Source: Halomonas borealis
GTDB taxonomy: Bacteria; Pseudomonadota; Gammaproteobacteria; Pseudomonadales; Halomonadaceae
Direction of reading: 5' to 3'
NCBI RefSeq assembly: GCF_004798905.1
Contig: NZ_SDMO01000001.1
Location: 62,001 to 126,000, forward strand
DNA length: 64,000 bases
The notes beneath the pieces were generated by a model. The model did not search any database and was not told the origin of the DNA. It was given only the letters and a program-made list of their open reading frames with translations. Position 1 is the stretch's first letter; every line of letters starts with the position of its first letter. Below are positions 26,032 to 34,416 of the stretch, piece by piece. The position numbers and the translations under genes are program-made.

Positions 26032-27663
26032 ATGGCTTCGCACTTGCCGCCCAAGTCCACGACCCAGCATGAACAGCCGGCCTCCGCCGGCATGGCGGCC
26101 GAGCCGCATGCGCCGCCGCGGGGCCTCAAGCGCTGGTTGCTGACCACCAATCACAAGGAGATCGGCACCCTCTACCTACTGCTGTCGTTGACGATGTTCT
26201 TCGTGGGTGGGCTGTTCGCGATGGTCGTGCGTGCCGAGCTCTTCCAGCCGGGGCTGCAGCTGATCGAGCCCGAATTCTTCAACCAGATGACCACCATGCA
26301 TGGCCTGATCATGATCTTCGGGGCGGTGATGCCGGCCTTCGTGGGGCTCGCCAACTGGATGGTTCCGTTACAGGTCGGGGCGCCGGACATGGCCTTGCCG
26401 CGGCTCAACAATTTCAGCTTCTGGCTGCTGCCGGTGGCCTTCACGCTGCTGCTGTCGACCTTCTTGATGCCGGGCGGGGCGCCTAACTTCGGCTGGACAT
26501 CCTATGCACCGTTGTCCACCACCTACGCGCCGCCTTCCACGACCTTCTTCATCCTCTCGTTGCACCTGGCCGGCATCAGCTCGATTCTCGGCGCCATCAA
26601 TATCATCGCGACCATCCTCAACCTGCGGGCGCCGGGCATGCGGCTGATGGACATGTCGCTGTTCGTCTGGACCTGGCTGATCACCGCCTTCCTGCTGATC
26701 GCGGTGATGCCGGTGCTCGCCGGAGTGATCACCATGATGTTGATGGACATCAACTTCGGCACCAGTTTCTTCAATGCCGCCGGCGGCGGGGACCCGGTGA
26801 TGTTCCAGCACCTGTTCTGGTTCTTCGGCCATCCGGAGGTCTACATCATGATCCTTCCGGCCTTCGGTATCGTGTCGGTGATCATCCCGACCTTCGCGCG
26901 CAAGCCGCTGTTCGGTTATGCCTCCATGGTTTATGCCACGGCCTCCATCGCCCTCCTGTCGTTTCTGGTCTGGGCGCATCACATGTTCACGGTGGGACTG
27001 CCGCTGGTGGCCGAGCTGTTCTTCATGTACAGCACCATGCTGATCGCGGTGCCGACGGGGGTCAAAGTCTTCAATTGGGTGACCACGCTGTTCCGTGGCT
27101 CGATCACCTTCGAGCCACCGATGCTGTTCGCCCTGGCCTTCGTGGTGCTGTTCACCATCGGCGGTTTCTCGGGGCTGATGCTGGCCATCGCCCCGGCCGA
27201 CTTCCAGTATCACGATACCTACTTCGTGGTCGCCCACTTCCACTATGTGCTGGTGCCCGGCGCGGTGTTCGCCATCATGGCGGGCGTCTACTACTGGCTG
27301 CCCAAGTGGACCGGTCATTACCCGCATCCACAGCTCTCTCGCTGGCACTTCTGGCTGTCGGTGATCGGCGCCAACCTGACCTTCTTTCCGATGCATTTCG
27401 CCGGGCTCGCCGGCATGCCGCGCCGGATTCCTGACTACGCGCTGCAGTTCGCCGACTTCAACATGGTGACGAGCCTGGGGGCCTTCCTGTTCGGGGCCTC
27501 ACAGCTGCTGTTCGTGGTGGTCGTGGTGATGTGCGTGCGCGGTGGGCAGCAGGCGCCGGCCAAGGCCTGGGATGGTGGCGTGGATCTGGAGTGGACGGTG
27601 CCAAGCCCTGCGCCGCTGCACACCTTCGAGACGCCACCCGATTTTCGGCCCCCGCAGCATTGA
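26032..27663 (+). CDS. ctaD: Cytochrome c oxidase subunit I
   Basis: This is the 543-residue catalytic subunit with about 12 membrane helices, holding heme a, heme a3 and CuB. Key regions seen are [14 protein letters not shown] (low-spin heme ligand), WFFGHPEVY (CuB histidine and the cross-linked tyrosine), WAHHMFTVG (CuB His-His) and [13 protein letters not shown] (heme ligands). AGGGGA six bases before the ATG at 26032 supports this start over a GTG at 26002. Confidence 0.97.
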   Translation: MASHLPPKSTTQHEQPASAGMAAEPHAPPRGLKRWLLTTNHKEIGTLYLLLSLTMFFVGGLFAMVVRAELFQPGLQLIEPEFFNQMTTMHGLIMIFGAVMPAFVGLANWMVPLQVGAPDMALPRLNNFSFWLLPVAFTLLLSTFLMPGGAPNFGWTSYAPLSTTYAPPSTTFFILSLHLAGISSILGAINIIATILNLRAPGMRLMDMSLFVWTWLITAFLLIAVMPVLAGVITMMLMDINFGTSFFNAAGGGDPVMFQHLFWFFGHPEVYIMILPAFGIVSVIIPTFARKPLFGYASMVYATASIALLSFLVWAHHMFTVGLPLVAELFFMYSTMLIAVPTGVKVFNWVTTLFRGSITFEPPMLFALAFVVLFTIGGFSGLMLAIAPADFQYHDTYFVVAHFHYVLVPGAVFAIMAGVYYWLPKWTGHYPHPQLSRWHFWLSVIGANLTFFPMHFAGLAGMPRRIPDYALQFADFNMVTSLGAFLFGASQLLFVVVVVMCVRGGQQAPAKAWDGGVDLEWTVPSPAPLHTFETPPDFRPPQH

Positions 27664-27690
27664 GCCGCCCCTCGGCGGAGGAGAACCAAG

Positions 27691-28554
27691 ATGAGCGGTG
27701 GAAGCTATTACGTTCCCGTTTCCAGCAAGTGGCCGGTGCTGGCCTCGTTGGCGCTGGGCGCGATGATGGTCGGTCTCGGCACCCTGCTGGTCTTCGGGGG
27801 GGCGGGGTTGCCGGTGATGGTGGCCGGTCTGCTGACGGTACTGGCGGTGATGACGCTGTGGTTCCGCGATGTCATTCACGAGTCTCGCAGCGGGCTCTAT
27901 GACGAGCAGATGGATCGCTCCTTCCGCTGGGGAATGGGCTGGTTCATCTTCTCGGAGGTGATGTTCTTCGCGGCCTTCTTCGGCACCCTGTTCTACGTGC
28001 GGACCTTCGCACTGCCGTGGCTGGACGGAGAGGGTGCCAAGGGCGTGGCCGCACTGCTGTGGCCTGACTTCACCGCCTCCTGGCCGTTGCTGGAGCCCCC
28101 GGGCGAGGCCGTATCGGGCCCCCACGCGACGCTGTCACCCTGGCAGCTTCCCCTGGTCAACACGCTGATCCTGGTCGGCTCGAGCATCACCCTGACGGTG
28201 GCGCACGAGGCGCTCAAGGAGGGCCGACGCGACACGGCATGGCATTGGCTCGCCGGCACCGTGCTGCTCGGCCTTTGCTTCATCGGCATTCAGGGCGTCG
28301 AGTACTACGAGGCCTATCGCCACTATGGCCTGACCCTGCAGGCGGGCATCTACGGCGGCACCTTCTTCTTGATGACCGGCTTCCATGGCCTGCACGTGAT
28401 CATCGGCACGCTGATCCTGATCGCCATCCTGGCGCGGGTGATGCGCGGCCATTTCACGCGCGACGATCACTTCGCCTTCGAAGCCGCGGCCTGGTATTGG
28501 CACTTCGTCGACGTGGTGTGGATCGGGCTTTTCGCCTTCGTCTATGTGTTCTGA
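27691..28554 (+). CDS. coxC: Cytochrome c oxidase subunit III
   Basis: This 287-residue seven-helix subunit has WGMGWFIFSEVMFFAAFFG (about 76-94), GIQGVEYYEAYRH, the glutamate-rich TGFHGLHVIIGTL, and C-terminal WYWHFVDVVWIGLFAFVY. It follows ctaD after only 27 bases. The ctaG/cox11 gene that commonly stands between them is not here. Short MSGGSYYVPVSSKWPV start is typical of this branch. Confidence 0.96.
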   Translation: MSGGSYYVPVSSKWPVLASLALGAMMVGLGTLLVFGGAGLPVMVAGLLTVLAVMTLWFRDVIHESRSGLYDEQMDRSFRWGMGWFIFSEVMFFAAFFGTLFYVRTFALPWLDGEGAKGVAALLWPDFTASWPLLEPPGEAVSGPHATLSPWQLPLVNTLILVGSSITLTVAHEALKEGRRDTAWHWLAGTVLLGLCFIGIQGVEYYEAYRHYGLTLQAGIYGGTFFLMTGFHGLHVIIGTLILIAILARVMRGHFTRDDHFAFEAAAWYWHFVDVVWIGLFAFVYVF

Positions 28555-28559
28555 GGGTG

Positions 28560-28754
28560 TCAGGTGCCCAGGTGGCCGGCGTAGAACCCGTAGCAGAGCA
28601 GGGCCAGCAGCAATGCCGCCAGGGCGACACGTAGCTTGAGGGAGACGAGGACGCGCCGCGAGCGGCCGCCGTCCTTGATCAAGAAACCGGCGCCGGCGAC
28701 GAGGCTCGCCACCATGGCCAGGAACACGAGGGCGATCAGGGGCTTGAGTAGCAT
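28560..28754 (-). CDS. DUF2909 twin-transmembrane protein
   Basis: This 64-residue protein has two membrane helices (LIALVFLAMVASLVAGAGF and VALAALLLALLCYGFYAG) split by a KDGGRSRRVL turn, the DUF2909 pattern. Such genes accompany cox clusters. It is on the minus strand between coxC and SURF1, and its ATG overlaps the SURF1 ATG on the other strand within CATG. GGAGTGAGAC before the start is a good ribosome site. Confidence 0.85.
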   Translation of the reverse strand: MLLKPLIALVFLAMVASLVAGAGFLIKDGGRSRRVLVSLKLRVALAALLLALLCYGFYAGHLGT

Positions 28755-29493
28755 GTCTCACTCCGTTAAAGGCACCGCCACGAAGGTCGCCGGCAGGCGC
28801 GGACGCCGCCTGGGAGCCTGGGTGCTGTGTTGGAGCCTGGTGGTGGCACTCGGGCTGGGACTGGGACTATGGCAGTGGCAGCGGGCCGCCGACAAGCGCG
28901 AGCTGCTGGCGCGTCATGAGTCGGCGCCACGCCTCGAGGCCCCTGCGGCCTCGCCGCCGGATGGCGCGCGCTTGACCCTGCATGGCGAGTATCTCGCCGC
29001 CGAGACGCTGTTTCTCGACAACCGTACTCATCAAGGGCGCCTCGGGGTGGCCGCCCTGACGCCGTTGCGGGGGCGCGATGGTCGTCTGTGGCTGGTGGAG
29101 CGTGGCTTCCTGGCGACCGGCCCTAGCCGGGAAACGCCGAGCGTGGCCACGCCGGAGGGCGCGGTGACGCTCTCCGGGCGTTGGCAGGCCGCGGGCGACG
29201 GCACACCGCTGTTCGGCCCGAATCGCGAAGGGCGGCGCCTGCAGCGGATGTCGCTCGAGGCCTGGCCCGGGCTCGAGGCGTTCGAGCACGCCGGCTGGTT
29301 GCATCTCGAGGCCGGCCCCGGGCATCTCAGGTCCTGGTGGACACCGGCGGTGATGCCACCGGCCCGGCACAAGGCCTATGCCTTTCAGTGGTGGGGGCTG
29401 TCCCTCGCCGCACTGGTGGTGATGCTGTTGGGCGGTCGTCGCCTGGTGCACGATCACCGTTCGTCGTTTGCAAAGCCCGATCTCAAGGAGTGA
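28753..29493 (+). CDS. SURF1 family cytochrome oxidase assembly protein
   Basis: The protein has 246 residues and an N- and a C-terminal membrane helix (about 20-42 and 212-230) around a periplasmic domain. SURF1 marks are WQWQRAADKRELL, the LWLVERGFLATG strand and the C-terminal HKAYAFQWWGLSLAALVV. It helps insert heme a into subunit I. The start codon faces and overlaps that of the DUF2909 gene. A longer open frame upstream to 28636 would run through that gene and is not conserved. Confidence 0.92.
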   Translation: MSHSVKGTATKVAGRRGRRLGAWVLCWSLVVALGLGLGLWQWQRAADKRELLARHESAPRLEAPAASPPDGARLTLHGEYLAAETLFLDNRTHQGRLGVAALTPLRGRDGRLWLVERGFLATGPSRETPSVATPEGAVTLSGRWQAAGDGTPLFGPNREGRRLQRMSLEAWPGLEAFEHAGWLHLEAGPGHLRSWWTPAVMPPARHKAYAFQWWGLSLAALVVMLLGGRRLVHDHRSSFAKPDLKE

Positions 29494-29497
29494 GCCG

Positions 29498-30040
29498 ATG
29501 CCTGCCGACTCTCCCGTTTCGCCTCTCGCGTCGCGTCTCAAGTTGCTGGCGCTGTTCGCGGTGTTCCTGCTGCCCATGGCGGTGGCCTGGGGCATGGTCG
29601 AATGGCGGCTGGGTATTCCCGAGGGACGCACCGCCCATGGTCAGCTGACGCCGGACCTGCCGCCGCTTTCGGAATGGCCGCTCGACGGCGTGACCAAGCA
29701 AGGGGCCGACGATTGGGTGATGGCCTTCGACTGTTCGGTGTCGTGTGCTGAGCAGGCCGATCGCTGGTGGCGCCTGCATCGGGCGTTGGGGCGGGATGCC
29801 CAGCGGATCAGCCGGCTGCGCCTCGGGAGTCGTGGCGAGGCCTTGCCCGGCGCCGCGTCGGTCGCCTGGACGGATGCGGCGGCCTGGCGGTCGCCGGGCC
29901 GGCTGTGGATGTTCGATCCCGACGGGCGGGTGGTGCTCGCCTACGCCCCGGACGTCGAGACGGCGCGGGTGCTCGAGGACGTCGAGCGGCTGCTCGAACG
30001 CAATCCCGCCCCTCCCATGGCGCGCCTTGAGGCGGAGTGA
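29498..30040 (+). CDS. Cox-cluster membrane-anchored protein with a CxxxC motif
   Basis: This 180-residue protein has one N-terminal membrane helix (LKLLALFAVFLLPMAVAWGM) and a periplasmic domain. FDCSVSCAEQADRWWRLHRALG at about residues 77-98 gives a CxxxC at the place expected for a copper site of the SCO/thioredoxin-like type, and RLWMFDPDGRVVLAYAP resembles the later strand of that fold. Genes at this position, between SURF1 and COX15, are common in related cox clusters and usually called hypothetical. AAGGAG seven bases before 29498 decides the start. A copper or thiol role is my inference. Confidence 0.75.
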   Translation: MPADSPVSPLASRLKLLALFAVFLLPMAVAWGMVEWRLGIPEGRTAHGQLTPDLPPLSEWPLDGVTKQGADDWVMAFDCSVSCAEQADRWWRLHRALGRDAQRISRLRLGSRGEALPGAASVAWTDAAAWRSPGRLWMFDPDGRVVLAYAPDVETARVLEDVERLLERNPAPPMARLEAE

Positions 30041-30087
30041 AGAGGGCGTTCGAGGAGCGCGTGAGAGTTCAGTAGAGGAGGGTGGCG

Positions 30088-31188
30088 ATGCAACATTCTC
30101 AGGCATCTTCGGCTTGGCGCACCGTCCAGCGCCTTAGCCTGGCCGGGTTCGGGCTCTGTGCGGTGGTGGTGCTGGCCGGGGCGGCGACCCGTTTGATGGA
30201 CGCCGGGCTTGGCTGTCCCGACTGGCCGGGTTGCTATGGTGCGCCGCTGGTACCCGATGCCGACCGGGCGCAGGCCCATAGCCCCGGCGTGCCACTCGAG
30301 GCGACCAAGGCCTGGATGGAGATGCTGCATCGCTACCTGGCGGCGGCGTTGATCGCCGTGGCACTGCTGTTGGCCATGCACGGCGCGCGACTGCGGCATC
30401 GCCACCCTGATTATCCCTGGCGCCTGACGCTGGGCCTGCTGGCGGCCCTGATGCTGCAGGGCGCCTTCGGGGCGTTCACCGTGACCTTCAAGCTATGGCC
30501 CCAGGTGGTGACCCTGCACCTGTTGGGTGGGCTCTCGGTGATGGCGATGTTCTTGTGGTTGCATCTGTGCCTGCGGCGCCTGGCGGTCGGCACCTCGGCA
30601 AGTGTGCGTCCGCGTCGCCTGACGTCGTTATGGCGGCTGACGCTGCTGTCGCTGGTGCTCCAACTGGCGTTGGGCGGCTGGACATCGAGCAACTATGCCG
30701 GCATCGCCTGCCAGGGGTTCCCTACCTGTAACGGTCACTGGGTCGAGGCGTTGGACTGGGGGGAGGGCTTTCATCTGACCCAGGCGGTGGGACCCAGCTA
30801 CCTCTATGGCCAACTGCATGCCGAGGCACGCAGTGCCATTCAGGTCGGGCATCGGCTGGGCGCCGGAGCGTTGCTGGCCTGCCTGTTGATGCTGGCATGG
30901 CGCCATGGTCGCGAACGCGTGGTGCGGCCCTGGTTGGTGTTGGCGGTCGGCGTTGGCCTCGCCCAGGCGGCGCTGGGCGTGGCCAACGTGTTGTTGTGGC
31001 TCCCACTGTGGCTGGCGTTGCTGCACACGGCGGGAGCGGTCTGTCTGGTGGCAAGCCTGGCCCTGGCGGCCTGGCACTGGCGCTGGTCGTCGCGGGAGGC
31101 GGCGCCGCGTTCGTTCGAGCGGCTTACCAGAATAGCGTCACCAGTGGGTAGGCCAGCAGGCCGACCAGCAGGGTGCCGATCAGGTTGA
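30088..31188 (+). CDS. ctaA: Heme A synthase COX15/CtaA
   Basis: This is a 366-residue enzyme of the COX15 type, which oxidises heme O to heme A. Seven to eight membrane helices are seen. Family marks are GAATRLMDAGLGCPDWPGCYGA near the start, MLHRYLAAALIAVALL, GGWTSSNYAGIACQGFPTCNGHW, and IQVGHRLGAGALLACL. GAGGAGG before the ATG at 30088 decides the start. The last 22 codons are antisense to the end of the DASS gene and look like read-through rather than conserved sequence. No ctaB follows. Confidence 0.92.
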   Translation: MQHSQASSAWRTVQRLSLAGFGLCAVVVLAGAATRLMDAGLGCPDWPGCYGAPLVPDADRAQAHSPGVPLEATKAWMEMLHRYLAAALIAVALLLAMHGARLRHRHPDYPWRLTLGLLAALMLQGAFGAFTVTFKLWPQVVTLHLLGGLSVMAMFLWLHLCLRRLAVGTSASVRPRRLTSLWRLTLLSLVLQLALGGWTSSNYAGIACQGFPTCNGHWVEALDWGEGFHLTQAVGPSYLYGQLHAEARSAIQVGHRLGAGALLACLLMLAWRHGRERVVRPWLVLAVGVGLAQAALGVANVLLWLPLWLALLHTAGAVCLVASLALAAWHWRWSSREAAPRSFERLTRIASPVGRPAGRPAGCRSG

Positions 31189-32563
31189 GTGCGAAGCCGG
31201 CACGGATCATCGACTGAATGCGCATATGCCCGGTGGCGAAGACGATGGCGTTGGGCGGTGTGGCCACCGGCATCATGAAGGCGCAGCTGGCGGCGATGGC
31301 GGCGGGGACCGTGATCAGCAGTGGTGAGATGTCCAGCGATACGGCCAGGGCGCCGAGCAATGGCAGGAAGGCCGCCGCGGTGGCGGTATTGGAGGTCACC
31401 TCGGTCAGGAAGATGATCACCAGTACCACCACGCCGATCAGTGCCAACAGCGGGAAGGTGCCGAAGATCTCGAGGCGCTGGGCGATCCATTCGGCGAGCC
31501 CCGAGCGAGTGATCGCGCCGGCCAGGGTCAGCCCGCCACCGAACAGCAGCAGGATGCCCCAGGGCAAGGACTGAGCCGCCTCCCAGGTCATCAGCCGTTC
31601 GCCCTGGTCATTGCCGGCGGGGATCAGGAATAGCGCGATCCCGGCGGCGATGGCGATACCGGTATCCGACAGCCAGTCGAGACCGGCCTGGTTGAGTAGC
31701 GGACGGCTCACCCAGGCGATGGCGGCCAACAGGAAGATGGCGCCGACACGGCGTTCGGCGGCGCTGGTGCGTCCGAGCTTCGCGAGCTCGCGGTGCACCA
31801 GCTCGCCACTGTCGCCGCTGCCGGCCAGCGAGAACTGACGACGCGTCAGCCACCACCAGGCACAGCCCATCATCGCCAGGCTGATGGGCAGGCCGACCAT
31901 CATCCACTGGGCGAAGCCCAGGTCGATGCCGCGACTATCGGCCAGGTAGCCGGCCAGCAGTGCGTTGGGCGGGGTGCCGATCAGGGTGGCGATGCCGCCG
32001 ATGCTGGCCGAGTAGGCGATGGCCAGCAATAGAGCATTGGAATAGCGCGTCAGCTCCGCGGGGTCGCTGTCGTCGAGCAGGCTGATCACCGACATGCCGA
32101 TGGGCAACATCATGATCGCGGTGGCGGTGTTGGAGACCCACATGCTGAGAAAGCCGGTGGCGAGCATGAAGCCGCCGATCTGACGACGCGGCTCGTGGCC
32201 GACCACGCGTAGCACATGCAGGGCGATGCGCCGATGCAGCTGCCAGCGTTGCATGGCGATGCCGAGCAGAAAGCCGCCCAGGAACAGATAGATGATCGGG
32301 TTGGCGTAGCTCGCGGCGGTTTGCTTGATGTCGCCGATGCCCAGCGCCGGCACCAGCACCAGTGGCAGCAGCGACGTGGCGGGGATCGGAATCGCCTCGG
32401 TCGACCACCAGGTCGCCATCAGCAGGGCCAGCCCGGCGCAGGCCCAGGCGCCTTCGCTCATGCCGGCTGGCGGCGGTAGGAGAAGTGTCATCAACAGCCA
32501 GAGCGGGCCGAGCATCAGCCCGATACGGGTGGCGGTGAACGGTGAAGATTCGGGGTGGCTCAT
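31124..32563 (-). CDS. DASS/SLC13 family sodium-coupled carboxylate transporter
   Basis: This 479-residue transporter of the divalent anion:sodium symporter family has the SNTATA signature twice (WVSNTATAIMMLP in the first half and VTSNTATAAAFLP in the second). It also has TLIGTPPNALLAGYL and the C-terminal MPVATPPNAIVF. Members carry succinate, malate, fumarate or similar dicarboxylates, or sulfate. AAGGAG precedes the ATG. It converges on ctaA, and the two reading frames overlap by 65 bases. Confidence 0.92.
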   Translation of the reverse strand: MSHPESSPFTATRIGLMLGPLWLLMTLLLPPPAGMSEGAWACAGLALLMATWWSTEAIPIPATSLLPLVLVPALGIGDIKQTAASYANPIIYLFLGGFLLGIAMQRWQLHRRIALHVLRVVGHEPRRQIGGFMLATGFLSMWVSNTATAIMMLPIGMSVISLLDDSDPAELTRYSNALLLAIAYSASIGGIATLIGTPPNALLAGYLADSRGIDLGFAQWMMVGLPISLAMMGCAWWWLTRRQFSLAGSGDSGELVHRELAKLGRTSAAERRVGAIFLLAAIAWVSRPLLNQAGLDWLSDTGIAIAAGIALFLIPAGNDQGERLMTWEAAQSLPWGILLLFGGGLTLAGAITRSGLAEWIAQRLEIFGTFPLLALIGVVVLVIIFLTEVTSNTATAAAFLPLLGALAVSLDISPLLITVPAAIAASCAFMMPVATPPNAIVFATGHMRIQSMIRAGFALNLIGTLLVGLLAYPLVTLFW

Positions 32564-32658
32564 CCTGGCTCCTTGCCGTAAAGGTCCGGGGGGATTGGGA
32601 CCGTGCGGAGCACAGTATAAAATGTCTGTCTTTACCCTTCGATGCTTCCGGAGCCTGC

Positions 32659-33126
32659 ATGTCCCTCATTACCGCGTTGATCCTGCTGGGCATCGCCCTG
32701 GCCGTTGTCGCTGGCCTCGGTGCCTATGCCGTCACCCTGTGGCGCGAGGTCCGTCGTCGCCGATCCTCTCGCGAGGAGGAAGAGCGCCGTGCGCATGACA
32801 ATTGCTTAGACAACCTGGAACTGGTGGCGGCGGCCCTTCAGCAACGCCAGGTCGACGTCACCGAGGGGGCATGGCGCTGTAAGACACTGCTCGATATCCT
32901 CGATCCGGGCCTGGTCGAGCGCCCCGAATTTCGCGCCATCGGTGAGGTGCATGGGCGCACCCGCCACCTGCATACGCACTCCGCGCGCCAGGCGCTGACG
33001 CCGAAGGCGCGTTTCGAGGAAGATCGCGAGCGTCTGGCGGTCGAGGACGAGATGGGCGAGGCGGTGATCGAGGCGTCGGGCGCCGTGCTGCGGTGGTGCC
33101 GTGACCGCTCGACGTCGTCGCAGTGA
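32659..33126 (+). CDS. DUF2489 protein
   Basis: The product has 155 residues. One N-terminal membrane helix (LITALILLGIALAVVAGLGAYAV) is followed by a basic stretch RREVRRRRSSREEEER-like and a DUF2489 domain with DNCLDNLELVAAALQQRQVDVTEGAWR. Function is unknown. It is divergent from the DASS gene. A GAGCC-only ribosome site is weak, but the start at 32659 fits the family. Confidence 0.8.
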   Translation: MSLITALILLGIALAVVAGLGAYAVTLWREVRRRRSSREEEERRAHDNCLDNLELVAAALQQRQVDVTEGAWRCKTLLDILDPGLVERPEFRAIGEVHGRTRHLHTHSARQALTPKARFEEDRERLAVEDEMGEAVIEASGAVLRWCRDRSTSSQ

Positions 33127-33388
33127 CGCCTCCGCGGGCGCTCGCTGGCAACGCACGGTTTGCATCCTGCGGTCAGCTTGGGCAAGCTTACGCTTGCACC
33201 GTGAATGGCTTATGTGCGGAAGAATACCGGCGCCATCTTGCGGTATCTGCTGGCTTAAACCCCATTTTCGTGCTTTCTTGATGGTGTAGGCGAACGCTGT
33301 TCGTCACCGCTGGCTATGAACCACGGGAACATCCTGGATGGCGTCACCCGTGAGCGTCATGCAGATTTGTGTGAAGAAGGAGTCTTAC
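33127..33388. other. Intergenic region before the OmpA-family gene
   Basis: No gene is seen in these 262 bases. GCAAGC-TTAC-GCTTGC (33182-33197) is a perfect small hairpin that may end the DUF2489 transcript. The rest must hold the promoter of the lipoprotein gene. Confidence 0.5.
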
Positions 33389-34201
33389 ATGAAAAAATCT
33401 ACGACTGGCTTGCTGCTCGGTTCCGCTCTCGTTGTCGGCCTCTCCGGCTGTGCGAGCTCGGCTTCTCAATCCTCCAGCATGGGCGACAGCGCTTCGTCCG
33501 ATCGTGCCTGGTACCAGCACCCGGCGGTCTGCGGCCTGGCCGGTGGCCTGATCGGCGGCGGCATCGGCTATGCTTCCTCCAGCGATTCCGATGAAGACAC
33601 CGGTGCGGCCGTGGGTGGCACCGCCGGCGCTACCATCGGTGCCCTGCTGTGCGCCGAGCCCAACAAGGCGGCTCCCGCACCCAAGGACACCGATGGCGAT
33701 GGCGTGAACGACGCCAACGACCAGTGCCCGGGTACCCCGGCCGGCGTGGCCGTGGATGCCGTGGGCTGCCCGCTGGATTCCGACGGTGATGGCGTGCCGG
33801 ACTACCAGGACCAGTGCCCGGGTACCCCGGCCGGTGCCGAGGTCAATGCCCTGGGCTGCGTGGAAGACCTGGTGCTGCAGGATGTCAACTTCGAGTTCGA
33901 CTCCGCCAAGCTGACCATGGGTGCCGAGCAGATCCTCGGTGGCGTGGCCGATAAGCTGAAGGCCAACGACAACGTCCGCGTGCGCATCGAAGGTCACACC
34001 GATGCCGTGGGTGATGAGTCCTACAACAAGGACCTGTCCCAGGATCGCGCCGATTCCGTGGCGACGTACCTGTCTTCTCAGGGTGTCGACAGCAATCGCA
34101 TGCGCACCATCGGTTATGGTGAGGCCCAGCCGGTCGCCACCAACGAGACCGATGCCGGCCGTGCCGAAAACCGTCGCGTCGAGCTGGGCGAGTGGGAGTG
34201 A
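33389..34201 (+). CDS. OmpA-family lipoprotein with thrombospondin type 3 repeats
   Basis: This 270-residue envelope protein has a lipoprotein signal (LLLGSALVVGLSGC, lipobox LSGC, about residues 9-22). A glycine-rich helix-forming region follows (LAGGLIGGGIGYA, GTAGATIGALL). Next are two calcium-binding TSP3 repeats (DTDGDGVNDANDQCPGTPAG and DSDGDGVPDYQDQCPGTPAG), and last a C-terminal OmpA peptidoglycan-binding domain (VRIEGHTDAVGDESYN). It should anchor the outer membrane to the cell wall. AAGGAG six bases before 33389 decides the start. It is acidic, as often in halophiles. Confidence 0.9.
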   Translation: MKKSTTGLLLGSALVVGLSGCASSASQSSSMGDSASSDRAWYQHPAVCGLAGGLIGGGIGYASSSDSDEDTGAAVGGTAGATIGALLCAEPNKAAPAPKDTDGDGVNDANDQCPGTPAGVAVDAVGCPLDSDGDGVPDYQDQCPGTPAGAEVNALGCVEDLVLQDVNFEFDSAKLTMGAEQILGGVADKLKANDNVRVRIEGHTDAVGDESYNKDLSQDRADSVATYLSSQGVDSNRMRTIGYGEAQPVATNETDAGRAENRRVELGEWE

Positions 34202-34248
34202 TCTCCGACTGAGCCCTTGCCCCGGCTCACCGGGGCATCGCGAGAGTG

Positions 34249-34275
34249 AAAGAGGCGCCTTCGGGCGCCTCTTTT
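34249..34275 (+). terminator. Intrinsic terminator after the OmpA-family gene
   Basis: AAAGAGGCGCC and GGCGCCTCTTT pair around a TTCG tetraloop, followed by T. A second hairpin GCCCCGG-CTCA-CCGGGGC lies just upstream (34219-34236). Confidence 0.9.
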
Positions 34276-34323
34276 CGTGTTGGCGGCATGGCCTCGTGAG
34301 GTTGCCGTCTGCTAGGCTAGGCG

Positions 34324-34390
34324 GCGCTTTCGCAAGCGCTTCCGACGACCATTCTTTTTCTGGCGGCATGTGATCCTTGGTGTGGATCAC
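34324..34390 (+). promoter_or_regulatory. Probable thrS translational operator (tRNA-Thr anticodon-arm mimic)
   Basis: GTGATCC and GGATCAC (34370-34376, 34384-34390) make a 7-base stem with a seven-base loop TTGGTGT. That loop reads U33 then GGU, the anticodon of tRNA-Thr. A second hairpin GCGCTT-TCGC-AAGCGC lies upstream (34324-34339). E. coli ThrRS represses its own mRNA by binding such an anticodon-like hairpin just before the ribosome site. Here the hairpin ends ten bases before AAGGAA (34401). Confidence 0.65.
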
Positions 34391-34416
34391 CACTGCGCAC
34401 AAGGAAACCCTTCATC

